The notes beneath the pieces are model-generated. The model saw only the letters and a program-made list of their open reading frames with translations. It was not told where the DNA came from and made no database searches. From the NCBI GenBank assembly GCA_017540355.1, contig JAFYBE010000042.1, positions 1 to 64,000 on the forward strand: a stretch of 64,000 nt of DNA, in the 5' to 3' direction. Position 1 is the stretch's first letter. Every line of letters starts with the position of its first letter. This DNA comes from Lachnospiraceae bacterium (lineage in GTDB: Bacteria; Bacillota; Clostridia; Lachnospirales; Lachnospiraceae). The position numbers and the translations under genes are program-made. Below, one piece after another: positions 51,941 through 60,577 of the stretch.

Positions 51941-53488
51941 ATGAGATTAAACGGAAGAGTATTAAAGATAATAGCGCTTTTATACATGTATATCCCGATT
52001 ATGATATTTATGATCGGATATACCAGGTGGTACTATGCCCTTGCTGCGGGCATAATTCTTATTCCCTGTGTTTATGTGTATATTTCGGACAGAAGCTTTA
52101 TACGCAGAAAGAATGCGGACACCGAGTATGATATAGATGCCTTTATGAATGACGATAATGAAGCGGAGGATGTTAAGCTTCATCCTGTGGCGTTAATAAC
52201 AGCGGTTGCATTGATAACGACCATCTGTATTGTGGTTGGAATAGGCGGTATTTTCCCTCAGGCAGGAGACTGGTATAAGCATAATGCGGTATTGAGGGAT
52301 CTTACCAAATCTTCATGGCCTGTATATTATGACAGATTTGATGACTGCATGCTGACCTATTATCTCGGACAGTATCTGGTACCTGCGGTAATAGGCAAAA
52401 TGTGTTCTTCGTTTGAAGTAAGCAATGTTGCCATGTCGGTATGGTGCATAGGAGGTCTGATTCTTGTTTATTTAATGCTTATACGTGTTACAAAGGCAGA
52501 CAGTTTAAGAAAGCAGATTCCGGCAGTGCTTATTATGCTGTTTTTCTGCGGCGGACTGAATCTGGCTCAGAACATATTAAAGCAGGTATATAACGACAGA
52601 ATGTATTCTCTGGGAAGCTATCACTGGGTGCTTGTAGACGGAATAATGCTTCAGTACAGAAGTAATCTTGTAATGATCCGTTGGGTATTGCCGCAGATAA
52701 TTGTGCCATGGCTTGCCACGATGCTTTTTATCGAAGACATAAAAAGAGTAGAGTACTATGTGGTGATTCTGCTTCCGTCACTTCTTTTCGGCTCTTTTTC
52801 TTTTGCTGCCCTGGCCGTTATTGCAGTCGTTAATGCAATGGTGCTGTTTATAAAGGAAGATGTTAAATTTGTTAAGATAATATCGCCGTGGAATATACTT
52901 CCGGCTCTCTGTCCGGGTATTGTTCTGTTTTACTATTTTCTCGGTAATCTACAGGTTGAAAAGCCCATAAGTTCTTCGTTCAGGTTCCAGACATACGGAG
53001 GGGACCATTTTACAGTGTACATCGTATTCTGCCTCTGTATGTTCGGCGTTTACTGCATATGCGTAGGAAAAGAGAACTGCAGAAGCCCGCTCTTTTACAT
53101 TAATATGGTTGTATTGCTTGTTCTTCCGTGGTTAAGGATGGGATTGTGCAATGATGTCGTGATGTCGGGCTCGATTCCGTCTCTGTTCATATTGATGATA
53201 TATGTGATAAGGCTATTGTTTGATGAAAGAGAGAATACCGCGCTCGGAATCAGAAAGGGTATTGCGATAGTCTTTTTGCTTATCGGATGCATATACCCCG
53301 TTAAGGAGATTGCCGATAATATTATATGGAATAATCCGGGCTTTGAACTTGCCGACAGTTATCCGACGATGAAGTGGTTCACCAAAAGAGGCGATCCGAA
53401 TACATCGGAAGACCTCATGTATAACTACTATACATATGATATGGATGGCAAGGAGTTCTATGAATATATTGCGAGGGTAAAGCATTAG
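51941..53488 (+). CDS. Polytopic membrane protein, possibly GT-C-like
   Basis: A 515-residue protein with about eleven helices and short loops. An acidic loop (about 60-85) follows the second helix, and a possible active-site loop GDWYKHNAVLRDLTKSSWPV lies after the third. The C-terminal PTMKWFTKRGDPNTSEDLMYN resembles the soluble end of the upstream DUF2298 protein. It seems a companion to it. No precise family is recognised. The stop overlaps by 4 bases the stop of the convergent ApbE gene. Confidence 0.65.
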   Translation: MRLNGRVLKIIALLYMYIPIMIFMIGYTRWYYALAAGIILIPCVYVYISDRSFIRRKNADTEYDIDAFMNDDNEAEDVKLHPVALITAVALITTICIVVGIGGIFPQAGDWYKHNAVLRDLTKSSWPVYYDRFDDCMLTYYLGQYLVPAVIGKMCSSFEVSNVAMSVWCIGGLILVYLMLIRVTKADSLRKQIPAVLIMLFFCGGLNLAQNILKQVYNDRMYSLGSYHWVLVDGIMLQYRSNLVMIRWVLPQIIVPWLATMLFIEDIKRVEYYVVILLPSLLFGSFSFAALAVIAVVNAMVLFIKEDVKFVKIISPWNILPALCPGIVLFYYFLGNLQVEKPISSSFRFQTYGGDHFTVYIVFCLCMFGVYCICVGKENCRSPLFYINMVVLLVLPWLRMGLCNDVVMSGSIPSLFILMIYVIRLLFDERENTALGIRKGIAIVFLLIGCIYPVKEIADNIIWNNPGFELADSYPTMKWFTKRGDPNTSEDLMYNYYTYDMDGKEFYEYIARVKH

Positions 53489-54771
53489 CCGTTATAGCTG
53501 TTGTAGAGTACATTACCCTTTTCATCCATAAGGATGACGTATATACCTTCATTCTTAAGTTCCTGTGCTTTGGCCGTGGCTTCTTTGCTGCCAAGCGACA
53601 GAAGAGTCGTACTTAGTATATCCCCGTCAATCGAAGAATCGCATATAATCGTTACACCCGATAAGTCCGTTTCGTAGGGAAATCCGGTATTTGGGTTTAG
53701 TATATGATGGTAGAGTTTATCGTCTTTTATGAAGTAACGCTCGTAAGTACCCGATGTAACAACGGAAACGTTGCCGGCCTCTATTGTAAGCGCGGGAGCC
53801 GAGGCGTTTGAGAAAGGCTTACGAACGCCTACATTAAAAGGCTTGCCGGATTTATCGCCTATTAAAGCAACATTGCCGCCGAGTGATATGACGGCGCTTT
53901 TTACGCCCTTTGAAATAAGAGAAGTTTTGAGGCTGTCGGCAATATATCCTTTGGCAAGACCGCCAAGATCAATCATTGTTTCATCATTAGTAAATGCGAT
54001 ATATCCGTCATCGCAGAGGATGATATCATTCGCCGAAAGGCAGGGCAGGGCATTTTCAATTTCCGCTTTATCAGGAATTACGGCATTGCCTGATTTAAAA
54101 TCCCAAAGGGATGTAAGCCGGGCTATTGCTATGTCAAATCTTCCGTCTGATTCTTCATATGCCTCTTTTCCCTTTGATATCATCGTATACAGTTCATCTG
54201 AGACCTTATAAGCCTTTATATTTCTGCCGTTATAATCGACAGTTTTGTCAGAGATGAGAGAACGGTTATTTAATCCGTATAACTCGGAATTTTCAAGCGT
54301 TCTGCTGCATATCAGCTCGTATTTTTCACATTCTTTACCTATGTATTCGGATACATTCAGTCCATCGGGAACGTTGTATACGGTCACATTGACAAGGGTA
54401 TCGAAATGTATTCCCGAGTAGTTAACGGGCTTGGTGCCCGAAATTATCTTTTTGCCGATAATCTCGACAATTACACGATTCGGAAGACATGCAATTGTCT
54501 CTCCGGTATGTGTGATTGCACCCTGATTGATGCAGGATTTGTCGGGACAGTCGGCATCTTCCATATATACCTTTCCGTTTTGTATTGTAATCCTGTTATG
54601 TGCGAGATCTATGGTTGTGTTCTTGAAAAGAGAATATATCCCGATTACTTCACCGTTTTGCGATATACGTACGGAATCGGCAGATACGGCGCGGGGTATC
54701 AGTCTTATAAAGCAGAAAACGGCAATGATAATTGCCAGTATGATCAAAAGTTTAACGTCTTTTTTGCCCAT
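53485..54771 (-). CDS. NusG domain II fused to FAD:protein FMN transferase (ApbE)
   Basis: A 428-residue membrane-anchored protein. One helix (about 6-23) is followed by a NusG domain II-like beta domain (about 30-120) with CPDKSCINQGAITHTGETIA and CLPNRVIVEI. Residues about 130-425 are ApbE: LNVSEYIGKECEKYE, LTSLWDF, the FAD/Mg signature MIDLGGLAKGYIAD, and VKSAVISLGGNVALIG, then HHILNPNTGFP. ApbE moves FMN onto a Ser/Thr of partner proteins outside the membrane, serving Rnf/Nqr pumps and extracellular electron transfer. In many genomes the NusG-II protein and ApbE are separate genes. ATG 54771 is chosen over an upstream in-frame start for its clean membrane-anchor start, but its ribosome site is poor. 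Confidence 0.88.
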   Translation of the reverse strand: MGKKDVKLLIILAIIIAVFCFIRLIPRAVSADSVRISQNGEVIGIYSLFKNTTIDLAHNRITIQNGKVYMEDADCPDKSCINQGAITHTGETIACLPNRVIVEIIGKKIISGTKPVNYSGIHFDTLVNVTVYNVPDGLNVSEYIGKECEKYELICSRTLENSELYGLNNRSLISDKTVDYNGRNIKAYKVSDELYTMISKGKEAYEESDGRFDIAIARLTSLWDFKSGNAVIPDKAEIENALPCLSANDIILCDDGYIAFTNDETMIDLGGLAKGYIADSLKTSLISKGVKSAVISLGGNVALIGDKSGKPFNVGVRKPFSNASAPALTIEAGNVSVVTSGTYERYFIKDDKLYHHILNPNTGFPYETDLSGVTIICDSSIDGDILSTTLLSLGSKEATAKAQELKNEGIYVILMDEKGNVLYNSYNG

Positions 54772-54817
54772 GGATATAGAATACCACAAAAGGATTTCGT
54801 GTGATATATTTATATGT

Positions 54818-55315
54818 ATGAACAGCAAAAGGATCGCAGTCGTCGGAATGCTTTTGGCGCTGGCGCTCATACTCAGTTATCTTGACAGTTTAATACCGAT
54901 GCCGATACCCGTTGCAGGGATCAAACTGGGGCTGGCCAATCTGGCAGTGCTGTTTGCTTTGTATAAACTCGGAGCGCCGGATGCGATAATTGTTTCGACA
55001 ACAAGAGTTATTTTAACAGGACTGATGTTTGCGGGCTTTTCGGGGATACTGTATTCGCTGGCAGGTGCGACTTTAAGTCTTTTTGTAATGATTCTTCTGA
55101 AGAAAATAACCGGATATCACATTGTTACGGTTTCCGCATGCGGGTCTTTGGCGCACATAACGGGACAGCTTATTGTAGCGGCCCTGCTTACAAGTTTCAG
55201 CATTATTGTATATTATGCACCGGTTCTTCTTGTTTCTTCGTTTATAGCAGGAATTGTTATAGGAATACTTGCTTCTTCGCTTAATAAAATTGACCGAAAA
55301 AGAGATAAGTGGTAG
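54818..55315 (+). CDS. Gx transporter family protein (heptaprenyl diphosphate synthase component I type)
   Basis: A 165-residue membrane protein with five helices. LSYLDSLIPMPIPVAGIKLGLANLAVL is the family's signature, ending in the Gly-x-Gly-like turn before the second helix, and SGILYSLAGATLSLFVM follows. Such proteins resemble the substrate-binding S components of ECF transporters and often sit beside NusG-II and ApbE genes; a role in flavin or quinone-precursor supply is inference. The open frame extends much further upstream over the opposite gene, but ATG 54818 fits the family start. It is divergent from ApbE and overlaps no gene. Confidence 0.82.
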   Translation: MNSKRIAVVGMLLALALILSYLDSLIPMPIPVAGIKLGLANLAVLFALYKLGAPDAIIVSTTRVILTGLMFAGFSGILYSLAGATLSLFVMILLKKITGYHIVTVSACGSLAHITGQLIVAALLTSFSIIVYYAPVLLVSSFIAGIVIGILASSLNKIDRKRDKW

Positions 55316-55361
55316 TATTAACGATATATGCAGGGGAGAGCATAGGAGGCACTTTTACGCG

Positions 55362-57440
55362 ATGAGTAAAAAAGGCAATGTATATGAGGCTTCAAAGATC
55401 TGGTTTGTGTTCTTTTTGATCCTTTTCTTTGTGGCGAATATTTATCTCCAGAGAGTGTCCCGAATGGATGGCATGATACAGTTTTTTGGTGTGGTCATTC
55501 CTTTTGCGTCTTTTTCCGGAGTTCTTTCTTCAATCTGCAATCTATGTCTCATCGGACTTGTCGTATTATTTAAAAAGCCGGGATTTATAACTGCTCTGTC
55601 TTTGGTGATCGTTCAGATCCCCATCCTGTTGACGAATCTTTTGGTAAGACATGTTCCGACGGCGGTACCCGGGCTTTTTGGCGATGTGTTCATCATCGTT
55701 ACCCTTGTCATAATCTATCGAAGAAATACCCTAATCAACAGATATCAGAAGAGTGAGGTTGAATACTTTAAGAATCAGCAACAGATCTCAAGACGACTCT
55801 TTGAGCAGACTGCCACTGCGCTTGTAACGGCCATAGATGCCAAGGATACCTATTCGCACGGACATTCCATCCGCGTGGCCGAGTATTCAGAGAAGATTGC
55901 CAGAGAAATCGGCATGAGTGAAGAGGAAATACGTGAAGTATATTATGCAGGACTTTTGCATGATGTAGGTAAGCTTGGTGTTCCCAATCAAATCATTAAC
56001 AAGAAGGGGAAGCTTACGGAAGAAGAATACGATGTTATAAAGCTTCATCCTGCGATGGGTAATCAGATTCTTTCAAGTATAAGCGAATATCCGTATTTAA
56101 GTATCGGCGCGCACTACCATCATGAACGTTATGACGGTAAAGGTTATCCCGAAAAGCTTAAAGGAGATGACATACCGAAGATTGCAAGAATAATTTCGGT
56201 TGCTGATGCATATGATGCGATGTCTTCAAAGAGAAGTTACAGAGATATTATACCGCAGCAACTGATACGTGAAGAGATTGTCAAAGGTGCGGGTACACAG
56301 TTTGATCCCGATATTGCAAAGGTGATGCAGCATCTTATTGATCTTGACGGTGAATATCAGATGCGCGAAAAGCGTGCAATGAGTGAACTTGCCGGAAAGA
56401 GCGGTTTGCATTGCGTTGAATACAGAAGTGAAATATCCGACGGAATTAACGTATCTTCGAATATGACCGGTATCCATATGGAAGTTTCGGATATTGAAGG
56501 AATGCCTAAGGGGCGCGGACCGTCGATTGTGCTCTTTGATTCGCTTGACGGACGTGTTTATGATGATAAGAAAGCTATAAAAGAGCTTAATTATTTTGAA
56601 TACTGTGAAATCTGGTTTGACGGACACGTATCAAAAGGTGAAGCAAGAAAGATCCAGGTTAATGCTTCGATATACGGAGACAGCAAGAATAATGAAGAAA
56701 GCAGGAGAAATGTCTCTGTATATGATATAGATGCCGTAAAATATAAGGATCATGTTCTTATAAGAATCGATGACGGTGTAAAGAAGGTCGAGATAATCAT
56801 TGCTCTTCCCGACAGTTCAAGATTCGTATATATCGGACTTACGGGTGAGAACTGCGATATTGAAGATGTTTCAATCAGCATGGCTGATGATCCGATAGGA
56901 GAAGGCTTCATTACGAGGATTGCTGAAGAGATAAGTTATATCGCCGATTCGCCTGTTGGTGACATTCCGAATGTACAGATAGACGGATACAGAACTGACA
57001 GCTCGCAGGGCGTGCTTCTGGATAAGAATATTACTTTGGACTTCCATACCAAGAGCCTGCCGACTTCGCGCCTTGTATGGCATTGCCCGTACTTTGTGCT
57101 GTATTCTTCGGATGACGGGGCTGTTAACGGTGAGAACTACAAGGAATACGGTTTTGTAAGACTTGACGGAGAGGACTGGCAATCGGAGGGTATATCCGAT
57201 AATCATCTGCTGGTTAACAAACTTCCCAAATTCCTTGGGTGGGATGCATGGAAAGAATACAATAAAAAAGGTTTTGACTGCCATGTGACGTTTGAAAGGG
57301 ACGGAGATACCGTCACGTTGTCTACGGAGAATTTTGGTATAGCAATTGTCAATTCGACTACCGTAACCGACGGTGAGAAGAACATCTATGTTGCGATATC
57401 CGGCGATCAATGTGCATTAACCGATATTAAGATCAGTTAA
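55362..57440 (+). CDS. HD-GYP domain protein with unknown beta-rich C-terminus
   Basis: A 692-residue protein. Four or five membrane helices (about 10-125) precede an HD-GYP domain (about 145-345) with His200-Asp201 (GLLHDVGKLG), HHERYDGKGYPE and the DAYDAM loop, a cyclic di-GMP phosphodiesterase. The remaining 340 residues are predicted beta-rich and contain WFDGHVSKGEARKIQVNAS, DDGVKKVEIII and WKEYNKKGFDCHVTFERDGD. They match no domain I know but look like a jelly-roll or carbohydrate-binding fold. ATG 55362 has AGGAGG 12 bases upstream, slightly far. Longer frames start inside the preceding gene. A hairpin terminator follows the stop. Confidence 0.85.
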   Translation: MSKKGNVYEASKIWFVFFLILFFVANIYLQRVSRMDGMIQFFGVVIPFASFSGVLSSICNLCLIGLVVLFKKPGFITALSLVIVQIPILLTNLLVRHVPTAVPGLFGDVFIIVTLVIIYRRNTLINRYQKSEVEYFKNQQQISRRLFEQTATALVTAIDAKDTYSHGHSIRVAEYSEKIAREIGMSEEEIREVYYAGLLHDVGKLGVPNQIINKKGKLTEEEYDVIKLHPAMGNQILSSISEYPYLSIGAHYHHERYDGKGYPEKLKGDDIPKIARIISVADAYDAMSSKRSYRDIIPQQLIREEIVKGAGTQFDPDIAKVMQHLIDLDGEYQMREKRAMSELAGKSGLHCVEYRSEISDGINVSSNMTGIHMEVSDIEGMPKGRGPSIVLFDSLDGRVYDDKKAIKELNYFEYCEIWFDGHVSKGEARKIQVNASIYGDSKNNEESRRNVSVYDIDAVKYKDHVLIRIDDGVKKVEIIIALPDSSRFVYIGLTGENCDIEDVSISMADDPIGEGFITRIAEEISYIADSPVGDIPNVQIDGYRTDSSQGVLLDKNITLDFHTKSLPTSRLVWHCPYFVLYSSDDGAVNGENYKEYGFVRLDGEDWQSEGISDNHLLVNKLPKFLGWDAWKEYNKKGFDCHVTFERDGDTVTLSTENFGIAIVNSTTVTDGEKNIYVAISGDQCALTDIKIS

Positions 57441-57469
57441 AGATCGATCCTTGATCGGTCTTTAATTTT
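57439..57469 (+). terminator. Intrinsic terminator of the HD-GYP gene
   Basis: AAAGATCGATC (57439-57449) pairs with GATCGGTCTTT (57453-57463), one G-T pair included, with a 3-base loop and TTTAATTTT next. It overlaps the stop codon. Confidence 0.65.
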
Positions 57470-57483
57470 GACATACCGAAGGC

Positions 57484-57513
57484 TTGAAAATTCAATGACG
57501 GGTATGCTATTAT
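57484..57513 (+). promoter_or_regulatory. Promoter of alaS
   Basis: TTGAAA (57484-57489), 18-base spacer, TATTAT (57508-57513) preceded by TG at the extended -10 position. The leader to ATG 57545 is only about 25 bases, so no T-box fits. Confidence 0.55.
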
Positions 57514-57544
57514 TTTTAATCGAAAAAACTGAATGGAGAGTGCT

Positions 57545-60199
57545 ATGAGACAATTTACTTCAAAAGAATTAAGAAAGGTCTGGAAGGACTTCTATATAGA
57601 AAGAGGACATAAGGACGTCGGAGCCATATCCCTTGTATCGGATGGTTCGACCGGTGTTATGTTCAATGTGGCGGGTATGCAGCCTCTGATGCCTTATCTT
57701 TTGGGAGAGAAGCATCCGATGGGTACGAGACTGTGCAATGTACAGGGTTGTGTAAGAACCAACGATATCGATTCGGTCGGCGATAAGAGCCACGTTACTT
57801 TCTTTGAGATGATGGGCAGCTGGAGTCTCGGTGACTACTTTAAGGAAGACAGATGCAAGTGGAGTTATGAGCTTCTTACGGAAGTGTTCGGCTTTGATAA
57901 AGATCACCTTGCAGCCACTGTTTTTGCGGGAGATGAGAATGCTCCGAGGGATGAGGAAGGCGCCGGTTTCAGAATCGCATCTGGCTTTAAGCCCGAGAAT
58001 ATACATTATCTTCCCGCTGAGGATAACTGGTGGGGACTTGAGTACGGTCCCTGCGGTCCTGACAGTGAGATGTTTTATATAGCCGATGTTCCGGATTGCG
58101 GCCCTGACTGCGGCCCCGGATGCTCATGCGGAAAATATACCGAACTGGGTAATGATGTGTTCATGCAGTATGAGAAGCATAAGGACGGACACCTTACTCC
58201 TCTTAAGCAGAAGAATGTGGATACAGGTTGGGGACTTGAGAGAATTCTTGCATTCCTTAACGGAACCAAGGATGTATATAAGACAGACCTTTTCACATCT
58301 GCAATGTCATTTATTGAGAAGGCAAGCGGATCTGAGTACGGTAAGGATGATAAGCTTACAAGATCCATGAGAATTCTCGCCGATCATATGAGAACAAGTG
58401 TTATGCTTATCGGAGATGAGGCCAGACTTGTTCCTTCGAATGTCGGCGCGGGATATGTACTCAGAAGACTTATAAGAAGAGCCGTAAGACACAGCAGAAC
58501 GTTGGGACTTGAGAAGGACAAGCTTATAGATCTTGCAAAGATATATATCGACGACGTATATAAGGAAGACTATCCTTTGCTTAATAAGAACAGAGAGTTT
58601 ATATTAAGCGAACTTAATAAGGAAATCGACAGATTCTTGGGAACTCTTGAGAACGGAATGAAAGAGTTTAAGAAGATTCTTGAAGACAATAAGCGTCTTA
58701 ATAAGGATGTTATCGACGGTGATGCTGCATTCAGACTTTACGATACTTTCGGATTCCCCATCGAACTTACCGTGGAGATGGCACAAGAGGAAGGCATGAA
58801 GGTCGATGAGGCAGGCTTTGATAAGGCCATGGAAGCAGCAAAGCAGAAGGCCAGAGACAATCAGAGTTTCTCTGCGAAACTTTCGGCTGATGCCGATGTA
58901 TTTGCTTCTATTGGCGATGATAAGGTTACGGAATTTACGGGTTATGACAGATTAACCGATGAAAGCGATATCTTTGCGATAGCCGTATCGGGATCACTTG
59001 CAGATTCTGCAAATAACGGCGACGAAGCTATGATAGTAACAGCCGTAACGCCTTTTTATGCGACTATGGGCGGACAGTGTGCCGATTACGGTGTGATAAA
59101 GACCGCGGGCGGAGAGTTTAAAGTAGAAGATGTTGTTAAACTTTCCGGTGGCAGAGTGGCTCATATCGGTTCCGTAACATCAGGTACAATTAAAGCTTCG
59201 GATAAGGCGACACTTTCCGTTGACAGCATAAGAAGAGCAAATATCTGCAGCAATCATTCGGCAACTCACCTTTTGCAGAAAGCTTTGCAGACTGTTTTGG
59301 GCGATAACGTTCATCAGGCAGGTTCATATCAGGATGCCGAAAGAACAAGATTTGACTTCAGCTTTGACAGGGCCGTTACAAAGGAAGAACTTGATAAGGT
59401 TGAAGATATTGTAAATGACAAGATTAACGAAGATATCGATGTTGTTACGAAGGTCATGAGCATAGATGAAGCAAAGAGCTCCGGCGCAATGGCATTGTTC
59501 GGTGAGAAATACGGCGATACCGTAAGGGTTGTAAGCATGGGTGATTTCTCAAAGGAACTTTGCGGTGGTACGCATGTTGCTCATACAGGCCAGATCAGAT
59601 GCTTTAAGATTGTATCTGAAAGCGGAGTTGCAGCAGGCGTACGTAGAATTGAGGCCATTACGGGAAGCAATGTCCTTAAATTCTACAAGGAAGTAGAGCA
59701 GACACTGGCAAATGCAGCACAGACGGTTAAGTCAACTCCCGCTACATTAAACGATAAGCTTAACAGTATGTTAAAAGAGATTAAGACACTGCAGAGTGAG
59801 AACGAATCTCTTAAGAGCAAAGCTGCGAAGGAAGCTCTGGGCGATGTAATGGATCAGTTAAAGGAGATTAACGGAGTTAAGCTTCTTGCGACCAAGGTAT
59901 CCGGTGTTGATATGAACGGATTAAGAGACCTCGGAGATCAGCTTAAGGGCAAGATCGGTGAAGGTGTTGTCGTGCTTGTATCTGACAGCGAAGGCAAGGT
60001 CAATCTTGTGGCTATGGCTACGGATGCGGCAGTCGGCAAGGGCGCACATGCCGGTAATCTTATCAAAGAGATAGCTCCCATCGTAGGCGGAGGAGGCGGC
60101 GGAAGACCCAACATGGCACAGGCCGGCGGTAAGAATCCTGCGGGTATAGATGAGTGTATCGCCAAGGTATCCGATGTACTTTACGGACAACTTGGCTGA
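57545..60199 (+). CDS. alaS: Alanyl-tRNA synthetase
   Basis: An 884-residue class II synthetase. The aminoacylation core (1-460) starts TSKELRKVWKDFYIERGHKD and holds NDIDSVGDKSHVTFFEMMG, GPCGPDSEMFY and the Cys-rich GPDCGPGCSCGKY insertion. The editing domain has the zinc ligands in ICSNHSATHLL, about residue 575, and LCGGTH. The C-terminal domain ends with GGGGGGRPNMAQAGGKNP, typical of AlaRS. ATG 57545 follows GGAGAG closely and is preferred over ATG 57533. rpsU follows, with its own promoter. Confidence 0.97.
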   Translation: MRQFTSKELRKVWKDFYIERGHKDVGAISLVSDGSTGVMFNVAGMQPLMPYLLGEKHPMGTRLCNVQGCVRTNDIDSVGDKSHVTFFEMMGSWSLGDYFKEDRCKWSYELLTEVFGFDKDHLAATVFAGDENAPRDEEGAGFRIASGFKPENIHYLPAEDNWWGLEYGPCGPDSEMFYIADVPDCGPDCGPGCSCGKYTELGNDVFMQYEKHKDGHLTPLKQKNVDTGWGLERILAFLNGTKDVYKTDLFTSAMSFIEKASGSEYGKDDKLTRSMRILADHMRTSVMLIGDEARLVPSNVGAGYVLRRLIRRAVRHSRTLGLEKDKLIDLAKIYIDDVYKEDYPLLNKNREFILSELNKEIDRFLGTLENGMKEFKKILEDNKRLNKDVIDGDAAFRLYDTFGFPIELTVEMAQEEGMKVDEAGFDKAMEAAKQKARDNQSFSAKLSADADVFASIGDDKVTEFTGYDRLTDESDIFAIAVSGSLADSANNGDEAMIVTAVTPFYATMGGQCADYGVIKTAGGEFKVEDVVKLSGGRVAHIGSVTSGTIKASDKATLSVDSIRRANICSNHSATHLLQKALQTVLGDNVHQAGSYQDAERTRFDFSFDRAVTKEELDKVEDIVNDKINEDIDVVTKVMSIDEAKSSGAMALFGEKYGDTVRVVSMGDFSKELCGGTHVAHTGQIRCFKIVSESGVAAGVRRIEAITGSNVLKFYKEVEQTLANAAQTVKSTPATLNDKLNSMLKEIKTLQSENESLKSKAAKEALGDVMDQLKEINGVKLLATKVSGVDMNGLRDLGDQLKGKIGEGVVVLVSDSEGKVNLVAMATDAAVGKGAHAGNLIKEIAPIVGGGGGGRPNMAQAGGKNPAGIDECIAKVSDVLYGQLG

Positions 60200-60238
60200 T
60201 TATCCAAGGAATATGGCGTTTTTACCTGTAAAAAATTG

Positions 60239-60266
60239 TTGACGTCAAGATAAAAATATATATAAT
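60239..60266 (+). promoter_or_regulatory. Promoter of rpsU
   Basis: TTGACG (60239-60244), 16-base spacer, TATAAT (60261-60266): a strong match about 40 bases before the rpsU ATG. Confidence 0.7.
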
Positions 60267-60306
60267 AGAATTGTGTATTAGGTGTCGAAGGGAGGTCAGG
60301 AGTTAG

Positions 60307-60483
60307 ATGTCTAATGTCATAGTTAAGGAGAATGAATCTCTGGACAGTGCGCTTCGTCGCTTCAAGAGAAGTTGCGCTAAGGCAGGTATCCAGCAGGAGA
60401 TACGTAAGCGTGAACATTATGAGAAGCCTAGCGTAAGACGTAAGAAGAAGTCTGAAGCAGCCAGAAAGCGTAAGTATAACTAA
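60307..60483 (+). CDS. rpsU: Ribosomal protein S21
   Basis: A 58-residue basic protein of the small ribosomal subunit, near the 3' end of 16S rRNA. The sequence begins [20 protein letters not shown] and continues with a single cysteine ([20 protein letters not shown]) and a basic tail ([15 protein letters not shown]), a standard S21. AGGAG precedes ATG 60307. It is a single-gene unit: its own promoter is upstream and a terminator starts 9 bases after its stop. Confidence 0.97.
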   Translation: MSNVIVKENESLDSALRRFKRSCAKAGIQQEIRKREHYEKPSVRRKKKSEAARKRKYN

Positions 60484-60491
60484 GTACTTAT

Positions 60492-60521
60492 AAGCCCTTG
60501 GACAGTGTTCAAGGGCTTTTT
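60492..60521 (+). terminator. Intrinsic terminator of rpsU
   Basis: AAGCCCTTG (60492-60500) pairs perfectly with CAAGGGCTT (60510-60518), followed by a T-run. Confidence 0.85.
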
Positions 60522-60577
60522 ACATAAATACAGTAATTGTTGTGACTGACTTAAGTAAAGATACGGGGTGTCTTTTA

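Noticed and set aside
53771..54211. Open frame of 146 codons on the plus strand inside the ApbE gene
   Set aside because: It is fully within ApbE, whose domain motifs are clear on the other strand; the translation has no recognisable features.
54527..54817. 97-codon N-terminal extension of the Gx transporter frame
   Set aside because: The family starts at the methionine at 54818, and the extension lies over the opposite ApbE gene.
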